64,000 nt of DNA from Cryptomeria japonica (taxonomy: Eukaryota; Streptophyta; Pinopsida; Cupressales; Cupressaceae), in NCBI RefSeq assembly GCF_030272615.1, contig NC_081411.1, forward strand, positions 184,443,572 to 184,507,571, written 5' to 3'. The notes under the pieces were generated by a model, which made no database searches, was not told the DNA's origin, and worked only from the letters and a program-made list of their open reading frames with translations. A program made the translations under genes and the position numbers. The number at the start of each line of letters is the position of its first letter. The stretch's first letter is position 1. This document shows, in pieces, positions 14,200-25,917 of the stretch.

Positions 14200-14612
14200 G
14201 GTTTGGCAGCTCTATTTTGATGGTTCAAGAGGTAAAAATAGTTCTGGAGGTGGTGTTATGTTGGTTTCACCCGAAGTTATATAATATTACTTTGCTTTAA
14301 GAGTTTCTTTTAACTGTACAAATAATACAGTGAATTATGAATCATTAGCACATGGCTTAGAATGGGCCAAGTAGAAAAAAGTTAAATGTTTACAAGTTTT
14401 TGGTGATAGTGAACTAGTTGTGAACCAAGTAAGGAATGTTCATGTCACCAAAAATGATGTTTTGAAGATTTACAAGCATAGAATTTGGGATTTAATTGAA
14501 GATTTGGATACATTTAATCTATTGCCCATACTTAGAAGTCAAAATAAAGAATTAGATAGGCTTGCTTCTTTAGGAGCTCAATTTGATATTCCAAAAGAGA
14601 GAAAATATTGAT
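14200..14612 (+). pseudogene. Extra RNase H domain located upstream of the reverse transcriptase
   Basis: The domain reads YFDGSRGKNSSGGG, then NTVNYESLAHGLEWA, FGDSELVVNQV and NKELDRLASLGAQFD. These give the four acidic positions of RNase HI in order: Asp in FDGS, Glu in YESLAHGL, Asp in GDSEL, Asp in ELDRLASL. The pattern is that of the archaeal-type RNase H known in plant Tat elements, which removes RNA from the RNA/DNA hybrid during reverse transcription. In the layout I know best for Ogre-type elements this domain lies between the ordinary RNase H and integrase; here it precedes the RT by about 450 bases. It has two stops inside (TAA near 14282, TAG near 14373), but the catalytic residues survive. 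Confidence 0.8.
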
Positions 14613-15044
14613 AGACAATAGTATGTTAAAGCTGCCATAAGGCCCTCAATTCCAGATAACAATTTTAATTGGCAAGTTTTTGACTCAGATGAGCAAAATG
14701 CTAATTTCCTAGCTGAAGAAGTTGAGTTTTCTTCCAGAAATCAGCATAAGTTCAATGAGCAATATGAAAATTAGTTTCTCCAATTGAAAACTAACAAGAT
14801 GCCCAAGGGTTTGGCAACCCTTGAATCTATTTTTAATACAGATGACTAGGTCAGAAAGGATAAAGGCAACATGTTTGTGAAGGAAGACTATTATGAACCT
14901 ATTGAAATATTCAAAGACAAGCTACTGAAAATTGGCAAGGTGTGTACCCCTAAAGAAAAGCATGCTTTTGTAAAAATTTGTCAAGAATTCAATGACATAC
15001 TTGCATGGAGGTATGAAGATTTGAAATGATTTGATCCTGATTTA

Positions 15045-15850
15045 GCTTAGCATACCATAGAGCTAGTAGATAATGAAAAACCAATAAGGTGGAAACAAAT
15101 GCCTCTTAATCCAAAATTAGAACATCTTATGAAGATTGAGTTAAATAAGCTGAATGAAGGAAATATCATATTTCCAATCAAGCACACATCTTGGGTGTCC
15201 AATCTAGTTTTTGTTAGATAGAAAAATGGTGAGCTTAGACTATGTGTTGATTTTAGAGACCTAAATAGAGCATCCCTGAAAGACCATTACCCACTGCCCT
15301 CAATGTAGCAAATTTTGCAGGTTGTATCAGGGTCAAAGAGATTTTCATTACTTGATGGTTACTCAAGATATAACCAAATTTTGGTCAAAGAAGAATACCA
15401 ATGCAAAACAACATTTACCACCAAGTGGGGTACAATGATTTATAATAAAATGTCATTTGGACTGACCAATGCAGGGGCAACATTTTAGCGTGCAATCAAT
15501 ATGGCATTTCAAGGCCTGATTAACAAGTTTGTTTTGGTTTCCCTAGATGATGTGAGTATTTTTTCTAAAAGGATAATGAACATGTTGACCATCTTAGACA
15601 GGTATTTGAGAGATGTAGAGAATATGGAGTTTCATTGAATCCCAAGAAGAGCATATTTATTGTTCAAGAAGGCAAATTGCTAGGATATATTATTTCAAAG
15701 CATGGGATTTCAATAGACCCTGAGAGGATCACAACCATACTTGCATTTCCATTACCAGCACATAAAAATAGACTCAAGAGTTTCATAGGTAGGATTAACT
15801 TTATTAGAAGATTTATTCCTAATATTGCGGCATTGATGTAGCCACTTACA
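15045..15850 (+). pseudogene. Tat-like reverse transcriptase
   Basis: Standard Ty3 RT blocks follow in order: HTIELVDNEKPIRWKQMPLN, SWVSNLVFVR, LRLCVDFRDLNRASLKDHYP, FSLLDGYSRYNQI, TTFTTKWGTMIYNKMSFGLT, and the active-site block LVSLDDVSIFS. The usual Tyr of the YxDD box is Ser here, while both Asp residues remain. TAG stops occur inside conserved blocks (after VFVR, after PSM, and in ATF*RAIN where Gln is usual). A frame change follows the active site near 15585, and the thumb region resumes at 15635 (NPKKSIFIVQEGKLLGYIIS). Confidence 0.88.
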
Positions 15851-15853
15851 ACC

Positions 15854-16340
15854 ATGCTTAAGAAAAATATTCCTTTCGAGTGGACTAAGGAAGGTAAAAA
15901 TAGTTTTGAAGAAATTAAAGAGGCAATTGCAGTAGCCCCTACTCTCCTTAATCCTAATTTTAAGAAATATTTTATTCTATATGCTTTTGGGAGTGAGGAT
16001 ACTATTTTTGCAATGTCGTGTCAGCAAAATGACGAAGGCTTAGAACAACCAATTGCTTTCTTTAGTCAGATTTTGCATGATTATGAGACTCGGTACTCAT
16101 TTGTAGAAAAGCATGTGTTAGCAGTAATAAGAAGCCTTAAGAAATTTAGGCACATTCTCTCTAACAATAAAATGCAGCTTATGGTTTCTCATCCTATAGT
16201 GAAGGAGTTTTTGCTCAACAAAAGATGTAAATGACAAAAGGGCGGGTTGGATTACTAAGGCAATGGAATATGGCATCTCTATCAAGGCAACCAAGCTAGT
16301 TAGAGGCAAGGGTTTATGTGAACAACTTGCTGGAAGTACA
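15854..16340 (+). pseudogene. Second RNase H (gypsy type), first catalytic residue lost
   Basis: This follows the RT directly, as in all Ty3 elements: FEWTKEGKNSFEEIKEAI, FKKYFILYAFGSEDTIFAM, PIAFFSQILHDYETRYSFVE, then WITKAMEYGISIKATKLVRG after a frame slip near 16230. Ty3 RNase H normally has Asp-Ala-Ser after the FILY strand; here the aligned residues are Phe-Gly-Ser, so the first catalytic Asp is missing. Known Tat elements, like retroviruses, can use the degenerated original RNase H as a structural connection domain while another RNase H does the cutting. That role here is inference, because single-copy decay could also explain the change. Confidence 0.78.
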
Positions 16341-16439
16341 AAAAATAGTAAAGAAGAGGAGCAACAAGTTGAAACAATGCTTAATAATGAAGAACAACCT
16401 ATTGTCCCAACTATACCAGTCACTTGGAATCAACAAATT

Positions 16440-17583
16440 GCCCATTATTTACAAACTGGTGCCTGTATGGAAAGTTTGGACAGGTCTAAACGAAGGTACT
16501 TCAAGCTACATGCCATTATTTATGCATTAATTGATGGTATTTTATACAAGAAAGATTATAATAATGTTTTGTTAAGATGCATAGAACTTGATTAGATCGG
16601 CAAAGTTCTGAAATAATTTCATGAAGGACCTACAAGAGGTCACTTTGCAGCAAGAACAATAGCTCTAAAAATTATGAGATCTGGTTGTTATTGGCCTGAA
16701 TTATTTAAGGATGCTCACTCATGGGCGAGGAAATGTGAAAAATGTTCATTATTTGTAGGCAAACAAAGGCTTGCAGCCTTTCCTTTGCAACCAATTGAAG
16801 CTAAACAACCATTTACAAAGTGGGGGCTTGATTTTATATGACCTATTTATCCACCTCCTAGTGTAGGTCACAGGTGGATTCTTACAACAACTAATTATTT
16901 TACAAAGTGGACAAAAGTAGTTCCATTGAAAGAAGATAATGAAACTTTTTTCCTAAATTTCTATCAAGACTTAGTGTCCAAGTTTGGTACCCTAGAATCA
17001 ATCATTTTTTATAATGCTTTAGCTCTCATTGGTCTTAGAGTTTCAGATTGGTCAGTTAAGCATAATATATATTTGAATACTTCACCCAATTATTACCCTT
17101 AGATTAATGGAAAAGCTGAAATCAACTAACAAAAACTTGATCAACATCATTAAGAATACCATTATTGAGAGTTAGAGAACTTGGCATGACAAGCTCAAGT
17201 TAGCCCTTTGGGATGATAATATAATACCAAAAAGATCAAAAGGTAACTCTCCTTATGTTTTAACTTATGGCAAAGAAGACAAGTTACCTATTTCAGTTGA
17301 ATTGCCAACTTTCAATTATGTAAGAGAGCTAGATTTACTTGAAGAGAAGCCAATGCAGATTAGGCTTGCTCAACTTATGGAGTTAGAAGAAACTCACAAG
17401 GAAGCATACAAAAAATTAGAAGTTCACCATGATCAGATGAAGAAAAACTTTGATAGAAAAGTTGTGTCACGCATATTTAATCAAGGTGATCTTATTTTCA
17501 AGTGGGATGAGTTACAAAATAGACCTGGTAGGCATACCAAGTTCGATGCCATGTGGGATGGCCCATATATTATCACAAAATGA
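16440..17583 (+). pseudogene. Tat-like integrase
   Basis: The zinc-binding HHCC region is present (HEGPTRGHFA, then CEKCSLF). The catalytic core follows: FTKWGLDF holds the first Asp; the second should be in a SDNA-like motif but reads IIFYNALAL, so that Asp is Tyr; the Glu region INGKAEIN is recognisable. The carboxy-terminal part is the longest open stretch (17302-17583), ending in KFDAMWDGPYIITK, the usual end of plant Ty3 integrases. No chromodomain follows, which agrees with the non-chromovirus Tat branch. Several TAG stops and a frameshift near 17120 break it. Confidence 0.85.
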
Positions 17584-18282
17584 AAATAGAATAATGCATT
17601 CCAGCTTGCTAAATTGAATGGAGAGGTGTTTCCAATCCCTATCAATGGGATTCACCTTAAACTATGCTATTGAGTACTAACAGTTTGCATATGTACATAG
17701 TAGAATAGTTGCAGTTTTGTTTTCAACAGTTTACCTGGCCCAACTATAAGTCGAGTAGTAGTAGTTTGATTTGAATAAGTGCAAATAAAAAAAGAGGGAG
17801 AATTTCTAGTCTTTAGCACAACTAAATATCACAAAACAACAAAAGATATCAATTTCATAAAGTAGAATACTGAGCAAAGTTAGTTGTGAATCCAAATACT
17901 CTAGTTGTGATAGCCAAACATGTAAAGACCAAAAATCCTCCACCTCTTTTGTTCGACACTCTACAGTTTCTATTTTTCTAGTTTTGAGTGTTTATTTTCA
18001 GCTGTCAGCTAGTTCTCAGCTTAATAAGTGCTTCCAGCACATTTTTTTTTTAGTTTTCAGTCTAGTTCAATTTTGTTTTAGTTTTCCATAACTGCATATT
18101 GCAAAGTATGCAGGCTCAGCTGTATGCAGAGCCATTGTAGTTTCATTTTCAGTTATGTTTAGAGTGTTGAGATCCAGTTTCAGATTTTGAAGAGGGTAAA
18201 ATTGACTCAATTCCCAATGGATGTGCTAGGATACTAGATTCTACTGTTTAGCAAGAAAACACCCCTGAGAGGATGCCAAAAA
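17584..18282 (+). other. 3' untranslated region of Tat-like element with purine tracts
   Basis: There is no coding potential. An A/G tract AAATAAAAAAAGAGGGAGAA lies at 17784-17803, almost 500 bases before the LTR. The sequence touching the LTR (GAGAGGATGCCAAAAA) is only a weak polypurine tract. The plus-strand primer is therefore either the degenerate tract at the border or the upstream one; I cannot decide. Confidence 0.45.
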
Positions 18283-21200
18283 TGTTACCAAAATTTTATC
18301 ACACCTAAAAATTTTGGTGACCTATAAAAGGTCTTATGTATTGTAGAGAAAAGGTACACAAAATTTTTCAAGGTTTGTTGTCTTTATTAAATAAACATGT
18401 ATGCCATACAAGTATTTTATTTCAATGCACAATGTTTTAATTGAAAAAGATATACATGAATAAAACATATGCATGTAATACATTTTATTTATAAAGATCA
18501 AATTGCCTACAATATCCCACACAAGCCATGGGAATAGTTGAGAAAAGATCACACTGACATAAAAATATAAACACAAGAGGAACAAAAGAATGTATAGAGA
18601 ATGAAAAGAAAGAACCCATCATTACCTGAATAGGTTGATGAATTCTGCAAAAAGGCCTTCTGGTCAGCTTAGTTGATCCAAGCATCCCACTATCTGCTCC
18701 TTGAGATGACCTGAAACAGAGAGGAAAATATGATTTGATTAGAGCTCCAAGTTATTCCTTTCACTCCTACATACACTATGCTACTCCTAGTGTTCCTACG
18801 CTACTATATTAGATTCTGAACATGAGATATCAATGAGAATCATGTTTTTATCTAACTTATTTGTTTCATGTGCAAATATAGGTTTTCATTTAAGAAATAT
18901 CATGTATGTGGGTTAAAATGGGCTCCTAAAGGGGTTGAGCTCAACATACATATCATAACTCACAACGTGACACTAATCAACTACTAAACAGGAACACAAT
19001 CATATCCAAAGTCCCATGTATTATCACTTAATGGCATGAAAAGTTGCCATTCAAGGACATCACATGCAACAGCGAGTAGAACTACATCCCATGCCTAATA
19101 GATGACTAGAGCCACCATGTGAGTAAAAACAATATGCAATAGTCTCAAAATGTTCAGTAAGAAAAAAAGGAAGATCAATCAATAAAGGAGAGTACAAGAT
19201 TGTGAGTACAAAACTTAGTCTAAAACATAAGGTTCTCAATACACATAGGTTCAGACATCAAAGAGAATGAAGACCAAGTCAAACAATAAAATGCAGTCAT
19301 AATTCTTTGAGGTTATAAGTACTAAAGGAACTTCAATTAGTATCTAAGTACACATAGTAAATGAAGCATAGTAGTCAATGATGACCAAATAAGAAGCTCT
19401 ATCAAAGATAATAGATATAGTGACTAAGGAACCAAGAGGGACAGTCACTGTTCATTGCAAGCATTGTTAAGAGTGCATCTAATAAAACAAATTTCTTAGG
19501 GTAATGATGAAATTTAATTTCAAGACTCAAAAACATATGAACACAGCCAAATCAAAGAGTACATGCATAATAGCTCCCTTATGGGTAAAGATGGAATACA
19601 AGGTACAGTGGCAACCATGAAGATATATTCTTCACATTTAAAGCTTTAGACCTTATAAACTCACAATATCATGAGTATTGATGAAAAGAGATCAATATAG
19701 TCATAGTGACTTAGGACAATGAGCATAAAAGATGCACTAAAATTTTCCAATATAATAGTGGCAAATGTTTTAATGAGGAGAAGTTAAAACATTGTTGAGG
19801 CTCCATCAGAAAAAATAATAATACCCATTGTCCTATCCATAGAACCAAATCTATGAAGAATAGTGATCAAAATCTGAGACTACACTTCACTAAGAGGCAT
19901 TAAAACCAGGTATAGTAGCATGCATACATAGTTATTTATAGGCCAACCAGCAAATACAAATCCTTTGATAACAAGCACAATCAAGACTATTATGAAATGG
20001 AGCAGCTATCACAGTCTTACCACAAGGTGACTCTAAAGATTGGTACCAATAAAGGAAAAGAAATCACAGGCAGCTAAAGAGTCTATAGCATAGTAGAGCC
20101 TTGTCAAGTACAATGCACTCTAAAAATGATCAAGGAGATAGATGTCCAAAGGACCACTTAGAAGATTATTGATAAAAAGATGTGACAGTCAAGTATAAAC
20201 GCTGAGATGATCATAGGGCCACAAAATGCAATATAAGAGAAGAGTTTGTACCAATCACTAAGGAGAGTGGGATATTATCCAGAAAATCATATCAACCATG
20301 AATGAAATCAGCCTTCATCGTGGAACAAAAATCCATATAATGGACAGTAAATTACTTTCTATAATATTAAGGGGCAATAGTAATAGTTGTAGTAACATAG
20401 AGATTTCATTAGGAGCAGGTATTGATTAAAGACAATCTTATTGATACATTGAATAATCTTAGTCAAAGAAGTATACATAATCCATGTAGAAGGTATACAG
20501 TCTCAGAGAGCAGCATTTGAAAGAAATTAACAGTAAAAATTTAGAGAGACATAATATACAAGGGAACAATAAACATGCAAATCACATTAGATGATGATAT
20601 GACAATACCAAGAAGTGAAAAATCATAATATCATAGACAATAGTCAATCTTAGAATGGAAGCCTTAAAATCAGTAAAGGGTAGAATAGGCACAAGCATGG
20701 ATATAAATTCAAAAGATAGAATCCTAAGTAATGACAATTAGCATCATAATATTAGAGCATTCCCCTATGATAGTCCAAAGAGAAGTCCCAACTAGCCGTG
20801 AAGAACATAGATTCGTGGACAAAAAGATAGTGAATAAGAAGAGATGCATGATTTGAACACAAAAATAATATATTTATTGTGTTAGTCAGGGAGAAACATT
20901 GGTACAATCAACATAGTGTCTCATCATAGTATAATATTGAACTTGTAATATCAGTCAAGAAGAAAATCATGATCACAGATACAGAGCTATACAATGAACC
21001 TTGTTACAGGTTAAATTCATCATAGAGCAATCAAAAGACAACCTAGCCTCCAGATAATGTCAACAAAGACCAGTAAAAGTCACATAGACCTTATGTATTA
21101 CAATGATGTCATCTTTGTTGTGATTACAACATCTTGAAGGTTTCAAAACAAAGATTCAAGGTTGTTGTTGTAATAGAGATACAAACTAATCTTGTTAGAC

Positions 21201-24200
21201 AGTCATCTGTGCTACTCATGATTTACTCATATTATTTGTAGTCAAAATAGAGACTAAGACAACACAGAAGAGGTGTTTCTCTAAAGCTACATCAAACCTT
21301 TAATTTCAGTTAAGAGAGACAGACTTTGTATCAAAAACACAAAGGAAAGGTCATTTGTCTAACTAATAAAGATCACAGTCATGTATTCAAAGGAAGGGTC
21401 ATATGAGAGTACAATGATAAGAAATATCTAAGTATCCATTCATGAATAATAAAGAGATGTAAAGGTCTATTTTAGTCACCATAGAGGATATGCTACCAAA
21501 GTAATATATAATGAAGACAGACTGACAATATGAAAGGAAATGAGTGCAGATACAATCACATTAATTCCATAATTACTAAAAAACCCAGATGTTGATTTCA
21601 ATAATTTTTGTACTGAGTTTATAAATATTTAAGGTGCAAAAACCTAGTAAAATTAGAGCAAACCCAATCTATGGTTTTCAGGATACATTCATCAAAAAAC
21701 AAAAGTCATGCAAAAATCAGGAAAAAACATAGTGAATTTGCAGAGATAACAAAGATAATTTATTATACAACAAATCCTCATGATCAAATGATGGCACATT
21801 CAAAGATGAAATAGGTAAAGGTTACGAAGAACAAAGATCTCTAAGTGTCCACAAAGAGATAACAATAAATAAAAAGACCATGGAAAAGACAACCAGCTAA
21901 TAGGTCAAAGAAAGTGTCTCAGACCCTCTTATGGAAAGATCAAATGCATATACATCAGGTAGCACTTTGGAGTAGCATTCACCATAAAAATTCAACTATA
22001 TAATCATAAAAAAAAAAAAACATACACCTGGAAAGGACACTTTTGTATCAAATCCAATAGTAGTCATAGATACACAGTTACAAGATAGGTCTCAACAAAT
22101 AAGCATAGTCACAAAACAATAAACAACTTTTACTAGAAAAAGACACAGTGAGACATGTCAAAGTTCACAGTTAAACAAAAATGTAGCAAACAAATATTTG
22201 TGTGAACAAAGAAAATGGCATCTATAACATTAACAGTGATCTTAGTCACTGACTTTTAGCAGAGATAGCAGAATTAATGATGTCAATCAATAAGAAGCTT
22301 CACCAAGATAGTAAGAAATTATCATAGAAGTTGCAGCCCTAAAGTTTTAAGAGACAATGACAAGAGCGTACATATTAATGAGTACTGTTAAATTTTTAAA
22401 AGTAACAATTTAAGAGCTATAAAGAACAGACACTCTTAGAGATATCAATATTTTCACAGTCCATGCAAACCACAGTGACGGTTATAGTTTTTTGTGATAG
22501 ATCTTTGTATAAGGAAACAAAGGTATTATATAATGCATTGAATGCAGAGCCTTGAGAGATATCCATATTTTGATAGTCAAATGCATTAAAAGAATCACAA
22601 AGGAGAAACCCTCTTTGCCAAAATCCTTGTGGTCGAATCAAAGACAACGAATAATTTTATTTTTTTACATTCAAAACCCTATATATATCTAGGTTTTCAT
22701 ACATAAAACTTAAGTATGCACATGATTTCAAAAGAAGAACTTTTACCAAAGGATAAAATGTATGCATTGTCTCTATAGACCAGCTACAAAAACCCTAATT
22801 TATGCATGATAAACAGTAAAAGAAAAGAGTTTCTGCATGAAGGAGTCACATAACAAGTCAAGTAGCAGTTGAAGAACCCATTCAACCCTCAAATCTAGAT
22901 CAAAGCCCTAATTTGAAACCATAGAAGAATACATGGCGGCCACAGAAGAAGTTCCCGAAGTAATAAAATGCAAAATGAGATAATTTAGGGTTCAAACCTC
23001 CTTTTTGTCTGCATGCCCTAATTTTAGGGATTTTTATTTTGTTTTATATAAACAAATAATGCATATGAAATATTCCCTAAGGTCATGACTTAAATGTTAG
23101 AAGACCTAAATACTAGGGGCAAAGAAATCCAAGTTCTCTATATTTAAAGCCTTTAAATATTGTAATATTATTATTATATTTAATATAAGTTTATTAAGAT
23201 TTATTTTATAAAAATCTTAATAAATTTATATTAAATTATAATATTAATCAAAAGAAAATTAAGTAATTTAATTTAGCACTTTAAATATTTCTAAAAGAAA
23301 GGGGCTCATCAGCAACAACATGTAGAATTACAAAAGGAGGGGTTTTTCAATTATCAACTATTTTTGGCATCTTGGAGCTCTTTTTTTAGAGATGGTGATT
23401 TTTCTTTTCAAAGCTATTTTCGGCACAACAAGACATGCAAATTTTTTGGAGCAGGTTGTTTTTTTAGTGGAGCTATTTTTAGGCGAGATTGACATTTCTA
23501 TATTTGATAGTGGGAGTTCTTTCTCATGCAGCATCAGTTGGGGTCCTATTTTTAGCATTGGAGGTTATTTTTGGCAAGATTATACATGCATTTTTGGGCT
23601 ATTTTGGGCAAATTCACCTGTCTTTTTCTCATGCAAATTGTTATATTAGGGTTTTTTGAAGGAGATGTACATGATGGGTTCTATACATTCTCTCTCTCCT
23701 TCATTTTTCCCTCTAGTTCTTTCTTTTTTGCATACACATTTTTGCAAGAAAGCATTGTATCTGAACACTTTAGTATTTGAGTTTTCTAGCAGATTTTCCT
23801 TTGATATTATAGAATTTTATGAGTTTGCTTTGGTAATTCTGCATGTTCATTTTGTAGATTTGACAGAAATTTACCGTGTTTTGATCTATAAACCTTTAAA
23901 TTTTAGTTTCTTTCATGTACATGTATCCTTTCTTGTAATATATTCACAGATTTCAGGTTGTGTAAAAGAGGTAATTGTCTATTCGGTCGTGAAACTGGTT
24001 TTCCTTCCAAGTTTATGATTTTTGCAGCCTTCCTGGGAAATGTTTATGTGGTTGGAGAGTAGAATTACTTTGTGTGGGCGAAGTTGTGTCATATTTTTTG
24101 TGAGTTTTAGGCTATTGTAATTTTTGGTGTATCACCTCCTAGTTTAATTGGAGTTTTTCAGTATTTTCAGATTATTCTCTCTCTTTTTCACATCTGTATT

Positions 24201-24350
24201 TAGTTTTAGGAGGCATTCAAGGGAATCCGTCCCATAACCTGGAGATTCACATTCAACTTGACCAACCCACAGGCTCAAATGTGTTTCCATGTTTCACTAA
24301 ATTACTTTGTTTCACACTTAGCATCATGGGTGCAATCATTTATGACAACA
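18283..24350 (+). repeat. Right LTR of Tat-like element
   Basis: It starts TGTTACC and ends TATGACAACA, then ATCCC. It is about 670 bp longer than the left LTR, mainly through extra sequence near 20195-20345 and near 22185-22715. The extra blocks have the same base composition and wording as the rest of the LTR, so deletions in the left copy are more likely than insertions here. An A-run at 22009-22020 is private to this copy. Confidence 0.9.
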
Positions 24351-24355
24351 ATCCC
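24351..24355. repeat. Target-site duplication ATCCC, right copy
   Basis: It matches the five bases before the left LTR exactly. Confidence 0.85.
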
Positions 24356-24480
24356 ATTTGTCCAAGCTTCGCCTAACCTTAGGGAGGAAATTCAACTCAA
24401 ATCACAAATATTAAAAGTGCTTAAAAAAATATGGTTCAAGTTCATTTCATATCAGAGAACCTATTTTTATTAATCTAGAT
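24356..24480 (+). pseudogene. Continuation of the interrupted older gypsy element
   Basis: Reading on from the insertion point gives PFVQASPNLREEIQLKSQ, which can join the open stretch that ends before the left target duplication. It then decays into stops within about 120 bases. No LTR or pol of the older element is recognisable to the right. Confidence 0.45.
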
Positions 24481-25470
24481 GATGATACCGATGATGATGT
24501 TGACCTACAAGTCTATAAAATCTCTCTAATGACTAGTCTATTTCTTAATTTTTTATCTCTTTGACCAGTCAATAGATTTAGCTGCATGTACAAGTTTTAT
24601 ATCTAAAGCCTTCCATTTCCATCTTGATCCTTCTTCAACTCTATAATATTAAATAGATGTGCATTTTTTTTTAATGATATCTACTGAGCCTTAATATCCT
24701 TTGTAGGTTAAGGCCATTGGTGAAAAAACCTATATGTCACCACTACATCCTTTACACTTTTCTAAAGAAAATATATGTTTTTTCATGTAGCCTAATATGT
24801 GCTACTATATACCTATCTACTAAATATTCTAATCTTTTCTCTTTATCCTTTTTCTCTTCATCCTTCAAAACTGTACCTTCCAATTTGGAAGTATGTTCCT
24901 TAAATCCTTTAAGAATCAATTGTAGTTGCTTTGCACTTGACAAAGTCTCATCCATAAAAAAAATTGAAATTCCTAAATGAAGGACTTTCACCACATCATC
25001 AATAAGTATTATTCCTTTTATCTATGAATTAGTAAAATTATTTCTAGTATAATGGTGAAGTATATCACCCAGATGAAGCATATACAAGGGAATCAACCTG
25101 TCCATCAAGACATCAAGACATTGGTACCTGAAGTAAATTTGAGCTTACCGCTAGTTCAAACTACAACTATAGATCTAACAAGTCTAATTTAGAGTCTCCA
25201 AAAGGTCTAGAAGATTCTCCATCAAGCTCTGCATTCTTCTCTACTTCAATCTCCTTCTCCTTTACCTATTCCTTCTCCATACTCTTCTCCTTCTCGAAAG
25301 TACTCTCTACAAATGTTTCCATAGTGTTTTTTGTCTCCATTTTATTATCCAAAGTAGTTTTAGCCTAGTATCACCATTTTTTTACTCACAAGTCTCTTTT
25401 TCTAGAGTAAATTCAACACTACTAGCATCAGAAGCACTCAATCCACTATCCACTAGACTAGTATCGATAT
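24481..25470 (-). pseudogene. Unidentified Lys/Glu-rich coding remnant
   Basis: Read on the minus strand, two blocks look protein-like. One is at about 25200-25340 (ESTFEKEKSMEKE, then a stop, then VKEKEIEVEKNAEL). The other, open from 24994 to 24752, contains KQLQLILKGFKEH, DEEKKDKEKRLEYLVDRY and HIRLHEKTYIFF. The strong Lys/Glu bias and helical look recall the charged region of the long ORF2 proteins nearby, but I see no alignable motif. It may be a decayed relative or an unrelated gene. Stops and frame changes separate the blocks. Confidence 0.3.
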
Positions 25471-25574
25471 TTGTGTTCTTTAAAATGCAAAGAAAAATAA
25501 TCAAACAAATCAAATCTTACCTATTCGATGGGGTGCCATTGTTGAAAATTGCTTGGGAAAATAAAAATCGTTGC

Positions 25575-25870
25575 AAACCCGTGCAGGTTCGATGCTTTTT
25601 TTGGTTTCTCCTTGCTGCTGTTCCACGGATTTTGGCATTGAAAATGGCGAAAACCCGTGGCCTAAACAAAAGAAATATGTTTCTCAAAACCCATACAGGT
25701 TTTGAGAAACTTTAAATTTTATTATTTCAAAAAACTATTCCTCAAAACCCGTATGGGTTTTGAGGAACTTTTGGTTTTTTTAATTGTTTTTTCTCTAAGC
25801 TTGGTGTTACCAAGCCTAGCACGTTTTTGAAATTTTAGATCCCGTACGGGTTATGAATTTTTTATTTTTT
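25575..25870. repeat. Cluster of inverted repeats built on an AACCCGTAYGGGTT-like core
   Basis: Two strong hairpins are visible. At 25679-25710, arms GTTTCTCAAAACC and GGTTTTGAGAAAC flank a 6-base loop. At 25738-25767, arms TTCCTCAAAACCC and GGGTTTTGAGGAA flank GTAT, a perfect 13-bp stem. Related weaker copies occur near 25577 (AACCCGTGCAGGTT), 25651 and 25840 (CCCGTACGGG), and CTTGGTGTTACCAAG adds a small hairpin at 25800. The cluster lies just left of the truncated end of element A. Confidence 0.7.
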
Positions 25871-25917
25871 TTTGGCATGTGGCCACTTTTCTGTTCACCA
25901 TCTTGGTGCACTTACCC

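Larger units (their letters stand above)
6220..24350 (+). mobile_element. Tat/Ogre-like Ty3/gypsy LTR retrotransposon, full length, decayed
   Basis: An 18.1-kb element: left LTR of 5,397 bp, interior of 6,666 bp, right LTR of 6,068 bp, flanked by ATCCC on both sides. The right LTR starts TGTTACC and both end in GACAACA (TGTT...AACA); the left start is mutated to TATTACC. The interior runs primer site, gag, protease, an RNase H domain, reverse transcriptase, a second RNase H, integrase. Very long LTRs, a tRNA-Arg-type primer site and two RNase H domains are known features of the plant Tat clade that includes Ogre. Every coding block has in-frame stops, so this copy cannot move by itself. In the first 165 bases the two LTRs differ at about 8 percent of positions by eye, so the insertion is not recent. 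Confidence 0.9.
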
